In this document: piece after piece, positions 1-6,257 of the stretch | How positions within the stretch are numbered: the stretch's first letter is position 1 | Layout of the letters: each line of letters starts with the position of its first letter | DNA from: Bacillota bacterium | Lineage (GTDB): Bacteria > Bacillota > Clostridia > Lachnospirales > Lachnospiraceae | Assembly: GCA_023409535.1 (NCBI GenBank) | Contig: JAEYGZ010000008.1 | Coordinates: 1 to 8,118 of the forward strand | Length of the DNA stretch: 8,118 nucleotides | Reading direction: 5' to 3' | The notes under the pieces: generated by a model | Seen by the model: the letters and a program-made list of their open reading frames with translations, nothing else | Database searches by the model: none | Told to the model about the DNA's origin: nothing | Program-made: the position numbers and the translations under genes

Positions 1-4
1 ACAG

Positions 5-664
5 CTAGGGACCGATTTCTGGTGCCTGTTGGGGTGTTTCGCGCCCAGGATGCGGCGACAGTTGAGCGTTGGTGGGTTGCGTGGCTGGACCCCTCGCCGC
101 TTTACGTGATGATGGTTGCCTGGTCTCAGTCAGGAGGCGTCCTGTGCTTGGTTGAGCGAGGTCCTCCATGAGTCGGTTGCTGGCGGCGAGCACAGTCCGT
201 GCACGGGAGATTCTTCCGGGGGTGGATGCCGGGTCGATCGCCACTTCGGTGGCAGTGTCGTGCGCTGCGAGCGCATACTGACTCGCTCGATGCGTGTCGT
301 CGAGGCGATGGTGCATACGGGCGTCGTCGAGGCTCCGTTCGGCGTCGACCAGGAGACCTTCAAGTTCAAACGCCCGACCATGCTCTGCGCCGGCCTCGAT
401 CCAGGTGGAGTCGGGCAGGCTGCGCAGTGCCTCCGCGAAAGTGACTTGATCCTTTCGGTCGGGGATTCCGCGTGCGAGCCGCTTGCCGTCCTGTCCATAG
501 CGGAGGAGTGCTGCCGCAGCGTGGTAGACCGCAGCATTCACTCGTCCTTCGGACGACATACCTCGACGCCGCGACTCGGCTGCGACGAGCGGCAGCGCAT
601 CACCGGCTTTCGCGTTGGTCACGCTCTCTGCTGCGGTCACGGCGCGATTAAGTAAGCGCCCCAC
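5..664 (-). CDS. Hypothetical protein, 219 aa, unrecognised family
   Basis: I do not recognise this protein. It has no signal peptide or membrane segment. The N-terminal two thirds is mostly alpha-helical in character, with alanine-rich stretches (AAVYHAAAALLRYG near residues 44-57) and a charged middle (ERSLDDARMHHRLDD near 109-123). The last 50 residues are rich in Pro, Gln, Thr and Arg and look disordered. GC-rich third codon positions in this frame support real coding. The start is GTG at 664, with a weak AGGG upstream; an ATG at residue 36 is the alternative. The GTG start overlaps the 3' end of the secreted-protein remnant (stop at 637-639) by 28 bases in another frame, so the two genes were probably once co-transcribed and translationally coupled. 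The 5.9-kb insertion upstream has likely cut this gene off from that promoter. Confidence is good that it is a gene and nil on its function. Confidence 0.75.
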   Translation of the reverse strand: MGRLLNRAVTAAESVTNAKAGDALPLVAAESRRRGMSSEGRVNAAVYHAAAALLRYGQDGKRLARGIPDRKDQVTFAEALRSLPDSTWIEAGAEHGRAFELEGLLVDAERSLDDARMHHRLDDTHRASQYALAAHDTATEVAIDPASTPGRISRARTVLAASNRLMEDLAQPSTGRLLTETRQPSSRKAARGPATQPTNAQLSPHPGRETPQQAPEIGP

Positions 665-922
665 CCGTAACCCTGGGGAGCGCGGACGGGCACGTTCTTG
701 GCGTACGGCGTGATCCCGAGCTCCACCAGCCCTGAACCAGTCCTGATGTCCCGCGAGACGGTCTCCCCTGCTCGCCGCCCGAAAGTTGCCGGGATATACG
801 TGTCACGCATGTAACCCGTGGCGCTTGTGTGCGTCGCGATGAACAGCACCCTGCACTTGGGGTTTCGCGCCCATCCGGCACCTTGGCCGGTGAAGCCGTG
901 CGACCTCAACGTCACAGTCACC
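637..922 (-). pseudogene. C-terminal half of a secreted protein gene split by the IS110 element
   Basis: This open frame encodes the last 94 residues of a small exported protein, beginning VTVTLRSHGFTGQG and ending GWGAYLIAP. It contains an NPKC cysteine and alternating beta-strand-like stretches. The frame stays open to 1407, but beyond 922 it runs through the element's non-coding region and antisense to the transposase, so the upstream start there is not meaningful. Joining base 920, through one shared GG, to the right-hand fragment ending at 6815 restores a continuous frame (SPRRGV then VTVTLRSH), predicting a 167-aa precursor. The reconstructed protein would have a cleavable signal peptide and two cysteines, C58 and C96, that could form a disulfide. 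This half has no start codon or ribosome site of its own and is presumably not made. The family resembles short secreted actinobacterial proteins of unknown role; this is recollection of style, not a search. Confidence 0.8.
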
Positions 923-930
923 TTTACGTT
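919..930 (+). other. Left end (LE) and left core dinucleotide of the IS110 element
   Basis: The chromosome-side sequence ACAGTCA runs into the core CC (921-922), and the element starts with TTTACGTTGG. The 7-mer CCTTTAC (921-927) is the exact complement of GTAAAGG at 1091-1097 in the donor loop of the candidate bridge RNA. The hexamer TACGTT (925-930) fits a TANNNT -10 box. It would face a -35-like TTGCGC at 6795-6800 only when the two ends are joined in a circle. The boundary is set by the in-frame gene reconstruction and is exact to the two core bases. Confidence 0.75.
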
Positions 931-966
931 GGAGTACGTCCGGGGCGGTTGCCTCGGACGCTTGTC

Positions 967-1040
967 CGCGGTTCGGGGCGTGGCTCGACAATCACCTGTC
1001 GTCGCTGGTGGCTTGGCGTGGAAGGTCACCCCGGATCGTG
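967..1040 (+). ncRNA. Target-binding loop of the candidate bridge RNA
   Basis: The outer stem pairs 967-978 with 1029-1040, then after a two-base bulge (979-980) pairs 981-984 with 1025-1028, giving about 16 pairs including G-U wobbles. The first two pairs compete with the 5' hairpin. Inside, the 5' guide ACAATCACC (988-996) matches the left target plus core ACAGTCACC (914-922) at 8 of 9 positions. The 3' guide TGGCGTGG (1014-1021) is a perfect complement of core plus right target CCACGCCA (6815-6822). The strand logic is consistent, with the 5' guide pairing to the bottom strand and the 3' guide to the top strand. Confidence 0.78.
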
Positions 1041-1042
1041 AC

Positions 1043-1116
1043 GGGTCGTTTCGGCCGCTGATTGAGATGTGTTCGCGAACTTGTCGCTGTGTAAAGGTGT
1101 GCCGGCGAAACCACCC
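1043..1116 (+). ncRNA. Donor-binding loop of the candidate bridge RNA
   Basis: The outer stem pairs GGGT (1043-1046) with ACCC (1113-1116). After a C-C mismatch it pairs GTTTCG (1048-1053) with CGAAAC (1106-1111), and after a bulged G it pairs CCG (1055-1057) with CGG (1103-1105). The 5' guide ATTGAGAT (1061-1068) is identical to the base sequence abutting the right core (6807-6814). The 3' guide GTAAAGG (1091-1097) is complementary to core plus LE (921-927). A perfect 10-base palindrome, GTTCGCGAAC (1071-1080), lies between the guides and may form the apex. The strand order is the same as in the target loop. Confidence 0.78.
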
Positions 1117-1135
1117 TGACGAGCCAACCGCACAC

Positions 1136-1142
1136 GGAAGGG
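1136..1142 (+). promoter_or_regulatory. Ribosome binding site of the transposase
   Basis: GGAAGGG lies four bases before the ATG at 1147. It is the only good Shine-Dalgarno site nearby and fixes the start ahead of the MDEKVWVGIDVG sequence. It lies downstream of the last bridge-RNA stem, so the RNA domain and the translation signal do not overlap. Confidence 0.7.
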
Positions 1143-1146
1143 TAGT

Positions 1147-2370
1147 ATGGACGAAAAGGTTTGGGTAGGAATCGATGTCGGTCGGCATGCGCACCACGCC
1201 GCCGCGGTCGACGAGACGGGAACAGTGCTGTGGTCTCGGCGGCTTCCCAACGATCAGCCTGCTATCGAAGCGCTGGTGGACCGGGTCGCTGGTGTCGAGA
1301 CGGTGGTGTGGGCGATCGACATGACCGCGCCGGAGTCGGCATTGTTGCGGGGTGTGCTGGCTGTACGGCGCCAGCACACCCGATATGTGCCCGGTCGTGT
1401 CGTTCACAGCATGACCGGTGCGTTTGCCGGCGAAGGCAAGACCGATGCCCGCGACGCGGTCGTGATCGCCCAGACGGCCCGCCTACGTGGCGATCTCACG
1501 ACGATCTCGGTGCCCGACGATGTCGCGATCGAACTTGACCTGCTGACCGGCCAGCGCAGCGACCTCATCACCGAACGTACGCGCGGAATCAACCGCCTAC
1601 GCGGCCTGCTGACTCGCATCTTCCCTGGTCTGGAACGATGTTTCGACTACTCGACACTGACCGGTCTGGCGTTCCTCACCCGCTTCGCCACGCCATCTGC
1701 GATCGCTGCGGTCTCAGACGACGAGATCTACGACCACCTCCGCGGGCACGGCGTCCGCCGACCGACCATTCCGAAGATGATCAACAAGGCGCGCGCCGCG
1801 GCTGCCTCGCAGACGATAGCCCTGCCTGGCGAGGCGACCACAGCACTGCTGGTGCGACAGGCGGCGGCCTCCCTGATGGCGCTTACTCGCCAGATCGCCG
1901 AGCTGGACAAGCAGATCACCGAAGTGTTCCGCCGACACCCTCACGCGCAGATTCTCGAATCCGTACCTGGCATCGGCGCCCGAAGCGGCGCCGAGCTCAT
2001 CGCGATCACCGGTGGCGACCTCGCCTCGTTCGGCTCAGCCGCCAAACTCGCCGCCTACGCTGGACTTGCTCCGGTACCGCACGACTCCGGAAATCGGCGT
2101 GGAAACGTGCGTAGACCCCAGCGCTACCATCGAGGTCTGCGAAAGGTGTTCTACATGGCAGCACTCAACAGCTCGCAACGCGACGGGCCCTCTCGCGAGT
2201 TCTACCAGCGCAAACGATGCGAGGGGCGCTCGCATGTCCATGCCCTCATCGCTCTCGCAAGACGTCTGGTTGACGTGGTCTGGGCACTGATCCGCGACGG
2301 TAGGGTGTGGTTGCTGCGCCCGACCGTCGAGCGGGTGTCAGTCGATGAGGTAGGCGCGATGGCTGGATGA
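1147..2370 (+). CDS. IS110-family transposase (bridge-RNA-guided DEDD recombinase)
   Basis: This 407-aa protein is full length for the family and shows both of its domains. The N-terminal RuvC-like DEDD domain (about residues 5-160) begins WVGIDVG with D10, has a second acidic position at D58 (VWAIDM), and has the pair D100/D103 in GKTDARDA. The usual glutamate at the second position is an aspartate here, which I believe is common in actinobacterial members. A helical linker (about 185-265) leads to the C-terminal transposase_20-type domain: a helix-hairpin-helix-like SVPGIGARSGAELIA (272-286), then AGLAPVPHDSG with the likely catalytic serine S314, then RRPQRYHRGLRKVFY. Serine and DEDD residues act together in this family to cut and rejoin DNA at a dinucleotide core under RNA guidance. 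No frameshift or truncation is visible, so the enzyme appears intact. It is followed after 35 bases by the convergent mmpL gene. Confidence 0.95.
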   Translation: MDEKVWVGIDVGRHAHHAAAVDETGTVLWSRRLPNDQPAIEALVDRVAGVETVVWAIDMTAPESALLRGVLAVRRQHTRYVPGRVVHSMTGAFAGEGKTDARDAVVIAQTARLRGDLTTISVPDDVAIELDLLTGQRSDLITERTRGINRLRGLLTRIFPGLERCFDYSTLTGLAFLTRFATPSAIAAVSDDEIYDHLRGHGVRRPTIPKMINKARAAAASQTIALPGEATTALLVRQAAASLMALTRQIAELDKQITEVFRRHPHAQILESVPGIGARSGAELIAITGGDLASFGSAAKLAAYAGLAPVPHDSGNRRGNVRRPQRYHRGLRKVFYMAALNSSQRDGPSREFYQRKRCEGRSHVHALIALARRLVDVVWALIRDGRVWLLRPTVERVSVDEVGAMAG

Positions 2371-2386
2371 CTGGCTGAGCCGGTCA
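2368..2386 (+). other. Stem-loop at the transposase stop codon
   Basis: TGACTGGC (2368-2375) pairs with GCCGGTCA (2379-2386) around a TGA triloop, giving eight pairs with one G-T wobble. The stem starts with the stop codon itself. No T-run follows, so it is not a standard intrinsic terminator. It could protect the transposase mRNA end, separate the two convergent transcripts, or be left over from an original IS110 right end, since a right-end-like TCAGATCC begins inside it at 2384. Confidence 0.4.
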
Positions 2387-2391
2387 GATCC
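2384..2391 (+). other. Possible proximal (ancestral) right end of the IS110 element
   Basis: TCAGATCC resembles the distal right end plus core, TGAGATCC (6809-6816), at 7 of 8 positions, and lies just after the transposase, where a normal IS110 right end would be. An element ending here would be about 1.47 kb, the usual size. Only 5 of the 8 donor-guide bases match here, against 8 of 8 at the distal end. Confidence 0.3.
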
Positions 2392-2405
2392 GGTACGTGT
2401 GCGTA

Positions 2406-5400
2406 CTAGCGGGACGCTGGATGCGTGGCGGTTCGGGTACTCGGCCACCAGCTTGCTCTGCCGACAAGTGTGGCGATGGTCGGCACAACGATGGTGCGAA
2501 CGATGAAGGTGTCGAGCAGCAGGCCGATGCCGATGATGAGTCCGACCTGGGTCATGATCGAGATGGTGCCGGCCATGAGTCCGAACATGCTGGCAGCGAA
2601 GATGAGTCCGGCCGAGGTGATGACTGATCCGGTGTTGGTGACGGTTCGCAGGACGCCGATGCGGATGTTGTTTTGGGATTCTTCGCGTAGGCGAGAGATA
2701 AGAAGCATGTTGTAGTCGGCGCCGACCGCGACGAGGACTATGAAGGCCAGTAGTGGTACGGGCCAGGCGATATCGGTTTTGAGAATGTGTTGAAAGATCA
2801 GGACTCCGATACCCAGTGCCGCGGTGTAGTTGAGAATGACGGTGCCCAGAAGGTATAGCGGCGCGATGAGTGCTCGGAGTAGGAGGATCAGGATCAGACC
2901 GACGATGGTGAGGGTGGCCAACGCTAGGAGTCGAAAGTCCTCGGTGAGTAGACGTTTCAGATCGGCGTTGATGGCGGGGAACCCGGCTATCGCGATGGTG
3001 GAGTCCTGCAGGGTTGTGTTCGGTCTGGCGGCGTGTGCGACAGCGGTAATGGTGTCGGCCAGTTGCATGGCCTCGGTGCTGTAGGGGTCGAAGCTGGTCT
3101 GTATTGCGTAGCGCACGGTATGGCCGTCGGGCGAGACGAACTGGCGAGCGACGTCGACGAAACGGCGGTCTGCGTTGGCCTGAGGTGGGAGGTAGAAGCC
3201 GGTTGCTGAGTCTGTTCCGGCGGTCTCACGGGCGGAGGTTTGTAGCTGTGTGGCTAGCGCGGCCATCCCGGCGAGTTGTTGAAGGTTGCTGTCGATCAGC
3301 GCGGACACACCGGCGGCCAGTTGGCGTGATCCCGCCGCGAGTTGACTGATACCTGTTTGCAGTTGGGTGAGCTTGCCGGGAAGGTCTTGGCTATTGATGC
3401 TTCCCAGCGTGGATCCCAGGGAGTTGACGGTGGAAGTGAGTTGGTCGGTGACTGTTGCGATCGGTGTATCCAGCTGCGCGAGTTGTGTTGACAGCGTAGT
3501 GATCTGGTCGAGGGTCCCGTTACTCAGTACGGCGTCGAGATTGCGGGTCTGCGCGCGCAGAGCTGCGCACTGCGGGACTTGGGTGCACCAGGGCGCATTA
3601 TCGAGGATGGGCAGGATCGAGGTCACTGTTGCCAGGGCTGCAGATGTTTGGCGGGTGAGGGCGGCCAGCTGTGGGGCATTCTGAGAAGCGCGATCGAGCG
3701 CTGGTGCGGAGGCGGCGAGTTGGCGTAGTAGTGGCTGGTACTGCTGAATCTGCTGCTCGGCTGTGCTTGCCTGATCGAGGATGCCGACCAGGGGGGCCAA
3801 GTTGGTGCGTACCTGGGTGTCGAGCTGAGTAAGCCCGTCAGCGAGTTGGAATGCGCCTGTACGGAGCTGTTCGAGGTCACCTCGGCGGTCCTGGCCATCG
3901 TCGACCGCACCCGCCAACCGGTTCCCGATCTGGCCGTTCTGCCAGGACAACTCGGCTTGCTCGAGCTTGTCCCCGGTGGGACGGGTAACGCCGATGACTC
4001 GAGTCACTCCTGGGATCTGGGATACACGTGAGGCCATTTGCTCAAGATCGGCCAGCCCGCTGGCAGTACGGAGATCGACCGGCGCATCTACAACGAGGAA
4101 CTCGGTGATAGTGACGTCCTGAGGGAAATGACGGTCGAGCAACGCGTAGCCTTCGTTGCTGTCGGTTGTCTCGGGTTGCCCCTCACGATCGTCGAAGGTG
4201 ATCTGGATGCCCATCGCGAAGCCGCTGAGCACGACCAGCCCGACCAAGGTCAGTGCCAGCAGCGGCACAGGACGCCGCACGACGAGCACGGCGACGCGAT
4301 TCCAGTACTTCCGCGTCAGATCTCGTCTGGGTGCGCCCCAGCCGAATCGCGCCGCCCACAGCAACACCGGAGGTAGCAGGCTGACCGTGGCGAGGAATCC
4401 GATGAGGATTGCGATAGCGCATGCCGGACCCAAGGTGGAGAACACGCTCAGCTGACCAAAGACCATCGCCAAAAAGGCCAGCGCCACCGTGGCAGCTGAA
4501 GCCAGGATGACCCGTCCAATGGTTGCTGTCGCGTCCACGAGCGCAACCTCAGTGGTGGCGTCCTGACGCAGCCGTTCGTGATAGCGACTGATGAAGAAGA
4601 CAGAGTAGTCAACCCCGGCTCCGAGCAGAATGACGGTCATGAACGCGACGGTGAACTGCGACACCGGCATACCGAGCTCGCCGAGCGCGGACAAGACCCC
4701 GCGGCCCACGCCGAGGCTGACACCGATCACCAACAACGGCACCAGCGCAGTGAACAGCGATCGGTAAACGATCAACAGAATGATCGCGATAAGCGCCACC
4801 GTCGCCACAGTGATCACGACCAAATCGCTTTCAGCACTAACGATCTGATCACCGAAAGTGGCCGTCGGCCCGGTGACGTGAACAGTGGTGCCCGTACCCT
4901 CAAACACCCGCTGCGCGGTTTGGCGCACGGTCTCCACAGCATGCGTGGCCGTTGGCCCCCCCAAGGTTCCGGTGACCCCGACAGGCAGGTACCAGGCTTG
5001 CCCGTCCTCACTCAAGGCTTGGCCGGCCGTCGTCGGATCGGAGAGCAAATCCCGCACCGACTGCACATCGTCGAAATTCTCGCGTAACTGCAGAACGAGC
5101 ATGTCGTAGCGCTCCCGCGCCACGTCGGTGAACCCACGCGGGTTCTCCATGGTCACGAAAACAGTGGTCTTGGCGCCCTTCTCACCGAACGCACCACCCA
5201 TCTGATCGAGTGCTTGAAACGATGGAACCCCAGCAGGGATCGGATCAACAGACTGCTGCCGCACCACCGTCTCCAACTGGGGAAACAGTATCGCCAAGAC
5301 GACACCCACAGCCACCCACGCCCCGATGACAAGAGATCTGTGCGCCAAGGTGAACCGCGCCAACCGCCCCAACGTCGCGCTGTACTCGCTGCGTTCCACC

Positions 5401-5447
5401 AACCGGCGCGCCGTCAAGCGCCCACCACTTGGACGTTGGACCACCAT
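2406..5447 (-). CDS. MmpL-family RND transporter
   Basis: This 1013-aa inner-membrane exporter of the MmpL type couples proton import to export of lipids, siderophores or drugs across the membrane of mycolate-making bacteria. It has the two-repeat MMPL architecture: TM1 at about 38-56, a periplasmic domain, TM2-6 at about 208-367, TM7 at about 394-413, a second periplasmic domain, and TM8-12 at about 838-995. The Asp-Tyr pairs of the proton relay are present in both halves, D280-Y281 (GVDYSVFFISR) and D911-Y912 (GADYNMLLISR). A long Gln/Leu/Ala-rich coiled coil (about 525-740) is inserted in the second periplasmic domain, with C621 and C627 near its turn, as in MmpL4/MmpL5-like proteins. No MmpS partner lies nearby. 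The ATG at 5447 follows GAGG eight bases away. The gene lies 86 bases downstream of tetR on the same strand and is probably controlled by it. The substrate is unknown. Confidence 0.93.
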   Translation of the reverse strand: MVVQRPSGGRLTARRLVERSEYSATLGRLARFTLAHRSLVIGAWVAVGVVLAILFPQLETVVRQQSVDPIPAGVPSFQALDQMGGAFGEKGAKTTVFVTMENPRGFTDVARERYDMLVLQLRENFDDVQSVRDLLSDPTTAGQALSEDGQAWYLPVGVTGTLGGPTATHAVETVRQTAQRVFEGTGTTVHVTGPTATFGDQIVSAESDLVVITVATVALIAIILLIVYRSLFTALVPLLVIGVSLGVGRGVLSALGELGMPVSQFTVAFMTVILLGAGVDYSVFFISRYHERLRQDATTEVALVDATATIGRVILASAATVALAFLAMVFGQLSVFSTLGPACAIAILIGFLATVSLLPPVLLWAARFGWGAPRRDLTRKYWNRVAVLVVRRPVPLLALTLVGLVVLSGFAMGIQITFDDREGQPETTDSNEGYALLDRHFPQDVTITEFLVVDAPVDLRTASGLADLEQMASRVSQIPGVTRVIGVTRPTGDKLEQAELSWQNGQIGNRLAGAVDDGQDRRGDLEQLRTGAFQLADGLTQLDTQVRTNLAPLVGILDQASTAEQQIQQYQPLLRQLAASAPALDRASQNAPQLAALTRQTSAALATVTSILPILDNAPWCTQVPQCAALRAQTRNLDAVLSNGTLDQITTLSTQLAQLDTPIATVTDQLTSTVNSLGSTLGSINSQDLPGKLTQLQTGISQLAAGSRQLAAGVSALIDSNLQQLAGMAALATQLQTSARETAGTDSATGFYLPPQANADRRFVDVARQFVSPDGHTVRYAIQTSFDPYSTEAMQLADTITAVAHAARPNTTLQDSTIAIAGFPAINADLKRLLTEDFRLLALATLTIVGLILILLLRALIAPLYLLGTVILNYTAALGIGVLIFQHILKTDIAWPVPLLAFIVLVAVGADYNMLLISRLREESQNNIRIGVLRTVTNTGSVITSAGLIFAASMFGLMAGTISIMTQVGLIIGIGLLLDTFIVRTIVVPTIATLVGRASWWPSTRTATHPASR

Positions 5448-5488
5448 ACGCAGTACCTCACCCTCGACCCAGGCCGCTTCTGAAACCG

Positions 5489-5518
5489 GCGGTAGCGTTA
5501 CGGTACTAGCGGTAGCGT
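5489..5518 (-). promoter_or_regulatory. Candidate TetR operator and promoter region of mmpL
   Basis: The plus strand has GCGGTAGCGT at 5489-5498 and again at 5509-5518, a perfect 10-base direct repeat with a 20-base period, about two helical turns. CGGTAC lies between them at 5501-5506. This gives three CGGTA half-sites on one face of the DNA, in the only gap upstream of mmpL. The same half-site recurs on the other side of tetR. On the minus strand the repeats contain TANNNT hexamers that could serve as a -10 box, but I see no clear -35. Confidence 0.5.
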
Positions 5519-5533
5519 AGATGGGGAAGGAGG

Positions 5534-6142
5534 TTAGGAGGTTTGGTGCCGCCGGTGGGCCGTGAGGAAGTCGTCGACAAGCTGTTCGAGATCGCCGACT
5601 GCCATCGAACGAATGCCCGTGAGCTTGGCAAAGACCAGCGGGCCGGCGAGCTGGGTGACTGCCATGGTCAAATCGAAGTTGTCGAGCTCAGCCGTGGCCA
5701 CGTCACTCGTCAACACTCGATCGAATGGCTCTCGATACTGCTCGACGACTCGACGACGCAGTGGCGCGAGCGCGTTCTGATCCCCGTCGGGTTGCTCGGG
5801 AAGCATTGCCAACCATGCCAGCGTCGTCATCTGTAACGGTGCCTGATCGATAAGTTCAGCCTGCCGGTGCATCAGCTTCAGCAGGTCATCGCGGATCGAC
5901 GTCGTCGTCGCGGGGGTCTCGGCCTGGGGCAACAACCGCTCGAAGGCAGCCGCCACCAGATCTGTGGAGCTCTCGAAGTGACGATACAAGGTGGTGCGAG
6001 CAACACGAGACAGTCGAGTGACCGCCTCCACGGTAACGGCTTCGACCCCGCCACTGTTCAGTAAGGTCACCGCAGCGTCCAACAAACGCTGACGCGACCG
6101 AACCCGCCTCGGGTCAACATCGTCGGAATCGATGGTTTCCAC
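5534..6142 (-). CDS. TetR-family transcriptional regulator
   Basis: This protein of about 202 aa has the standard TetR layout. The N-terminal helix-turn-helix runs from RSRQRLLDAAVTLLNSGG to the family-typical recognition helix and following motif RTTLYRHFESSTDLVAAAF (about residues 48-66). A helical ligand-binding and dimer domain follows, whose sequence does not reveal the ligand. I chose the GTG at 6142 because AGGGAG (6151-6156) lies eight bases upstream of it. The GTG at 6151 gives three more residues but would overlap that site. The gene is divergent from the thioesterase and 86 bases upstream of mmpL on the same strand. By family habit it is probably a repressor of itself and its neighbours, released by a small molecule that may also be the exporter's substrate. 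The shared CGGTA half-sites in both flanking gaps support this but do not prove it. Confidence 0.92.
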   Translation of the reverse strand: METIDSDDVDPRRVRSRQRLLDAAVTLLNSGGVEAVTVEAVTRLSRVARTTLYRHFESSTDLVAAAFERLLPQAETPATTTSIRDDLLKLMHRQAELIDQAPLQMTTLAWLAMLPEQPDGDQNALAPLRRRVVEQYREPFDRVLTSDVATAELDNFDLTMAVTQLAGPLVFAKLTGIRSMAVGDLEQLVDDFLTAHRRHQTS

Positions 6143-6164
6143 CCTGGCCACTCCCTATGAACCA

Positions 6165-6193
6165 ATAATCAAGAACCTCTGACTGCACAACAA
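6165..6193 (-). promoter_or_regulatory. Candidate tetR promoter
   Basis: On the minus strand, TTGTTG (6188-6193) and GATTAT (6165-6170) are separated by 17 bases, each matching the sigma-70 type consensus at 4 of 6 positions. The predicted start is near 6158, directly before the AGGGAG ribosome site. The -35 box abuts the palindrome at 6194-6204, so a bound repressor would block it. Confidence 0.4.
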
Positions 6194-6204
6194 TACCGTC
6201 GGTA
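6194..6204. promoter_or_regulatory. Candidate TetR operator, palindrome TACCG-T-CGGTA
   Basis: This is a perfect 5+1+5 inverted repeat in the divergent tetR/thioesterase gap, next to the predicted tetR -35 box. Its half-site CGGTA is the same as in the triple repeat upstream of mmpL, which links both promoters to one regulator. Confidence 0.5.
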
Positions 6205-6225
6205 ACAGAGCGAAACTGCCGGTGG

Positions 6226-6233
6226 CGGTACCG
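6226..6233. promoter_or_regulatory. Second CGGTA palindrome, CGGTACCG
   Basis: This perfect 8-base palindrome is built from the same CGGTA half-site. It lies 11 bases upstream of the thioesterase ribosome site, where bound protein could block its transcription. It is short enough that chance cannot be excluded. Confidence 0.35.
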
Positions 6234-6257
6234 ATTGAAGGCTCAGGAAGGTCACTG

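Larger units (their letters stand above)
937..1120 (+). ncRNA. Candidate bridge RNA of the IS110 element
   Basis: IS110 recombinases are known to be guided by a bridge RNA encoded in the non-coding end of the element, with a target-binding loop and a donor-binding loop. This 220-base gap between LE and the transposase shows that layout. A 5' hairpin pairs CGGAC (955-959) with GTCCG (964-968). A long stem (967-984 with 1025-1040) encloses a first loop. A second stem (1043-1057 with 1103-1116) encloses a second loop. The first loop carries ACAATCACC (988-996), like the left target, and TGGCGTGG (1014-1021), complementary to the right target. The second carries ATTGAGAT (1061-1068), identical to the right end, and GTAAAGG (1091-1097), complementary to the left end. 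The 5' limit is estimated from a predicted start after the junction -10 box, and the 3' limit from the last stem. The length of about 180 nt is close to the characterised IS621 RNA. Folding was done by hand. Confidence 0.82.

Noticed and set aside
116..655. A 179-aa plus-strand frame and other frames overlapping the left gene
   Set aside because: It is antisense to the 219-aa minus-strand gene, which has better codon use. The residues are Cys- and Arg-rich shadow sequence with no ribosome site.
926..928. AC/GT or ACG as the shared core at the element ends
   Set aside because: The reading with GT gives a less natural junction and does not agree with the donor and target guides. CC at 921-922 and 6815-6816 fits the frame, both target guides and both end guides.
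1025..1042. GTCACC (1025-1030) and CGTG (1037-1040) as target guides, with a small GTCAC/GTGAC hairpin
   Set aside because: These bases fit better as the outer stem of the target loop (967-984 with 1025-1040), and longer guide matches lie inside that loop.
637..1407. A 256-aa minus-strand frame starting inside the transposase
   Set aside because: Only the part up to 922 looks like a real protein. Beyond that it crosses the element boundary, the bridge-RNA region and the antisense strand of the transposase, and the true N-terminus is found at 6815-7034.
2393..2406. GTACG/CGTAC hairpin at the mmpL stop as a terminator
   Set aside because: It has only five pairs and no T-run on either strand, and it is not distinguishable from chance.
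2403..2412. GTACTAGCGG occurs at the end of mmpL and again at 5503-5512 upstream of it
   Set aside because: Shared 10-mers are expected by chance many times in a window this size, and there is no other sign that mmpL moved by itself.
4038..5087. Long plus-strand frames within mmpL
   Set aside because: These are GC-rich antisense shadows of a clearly coding exporter gene, with no ribosome sites or recognisable motifs.
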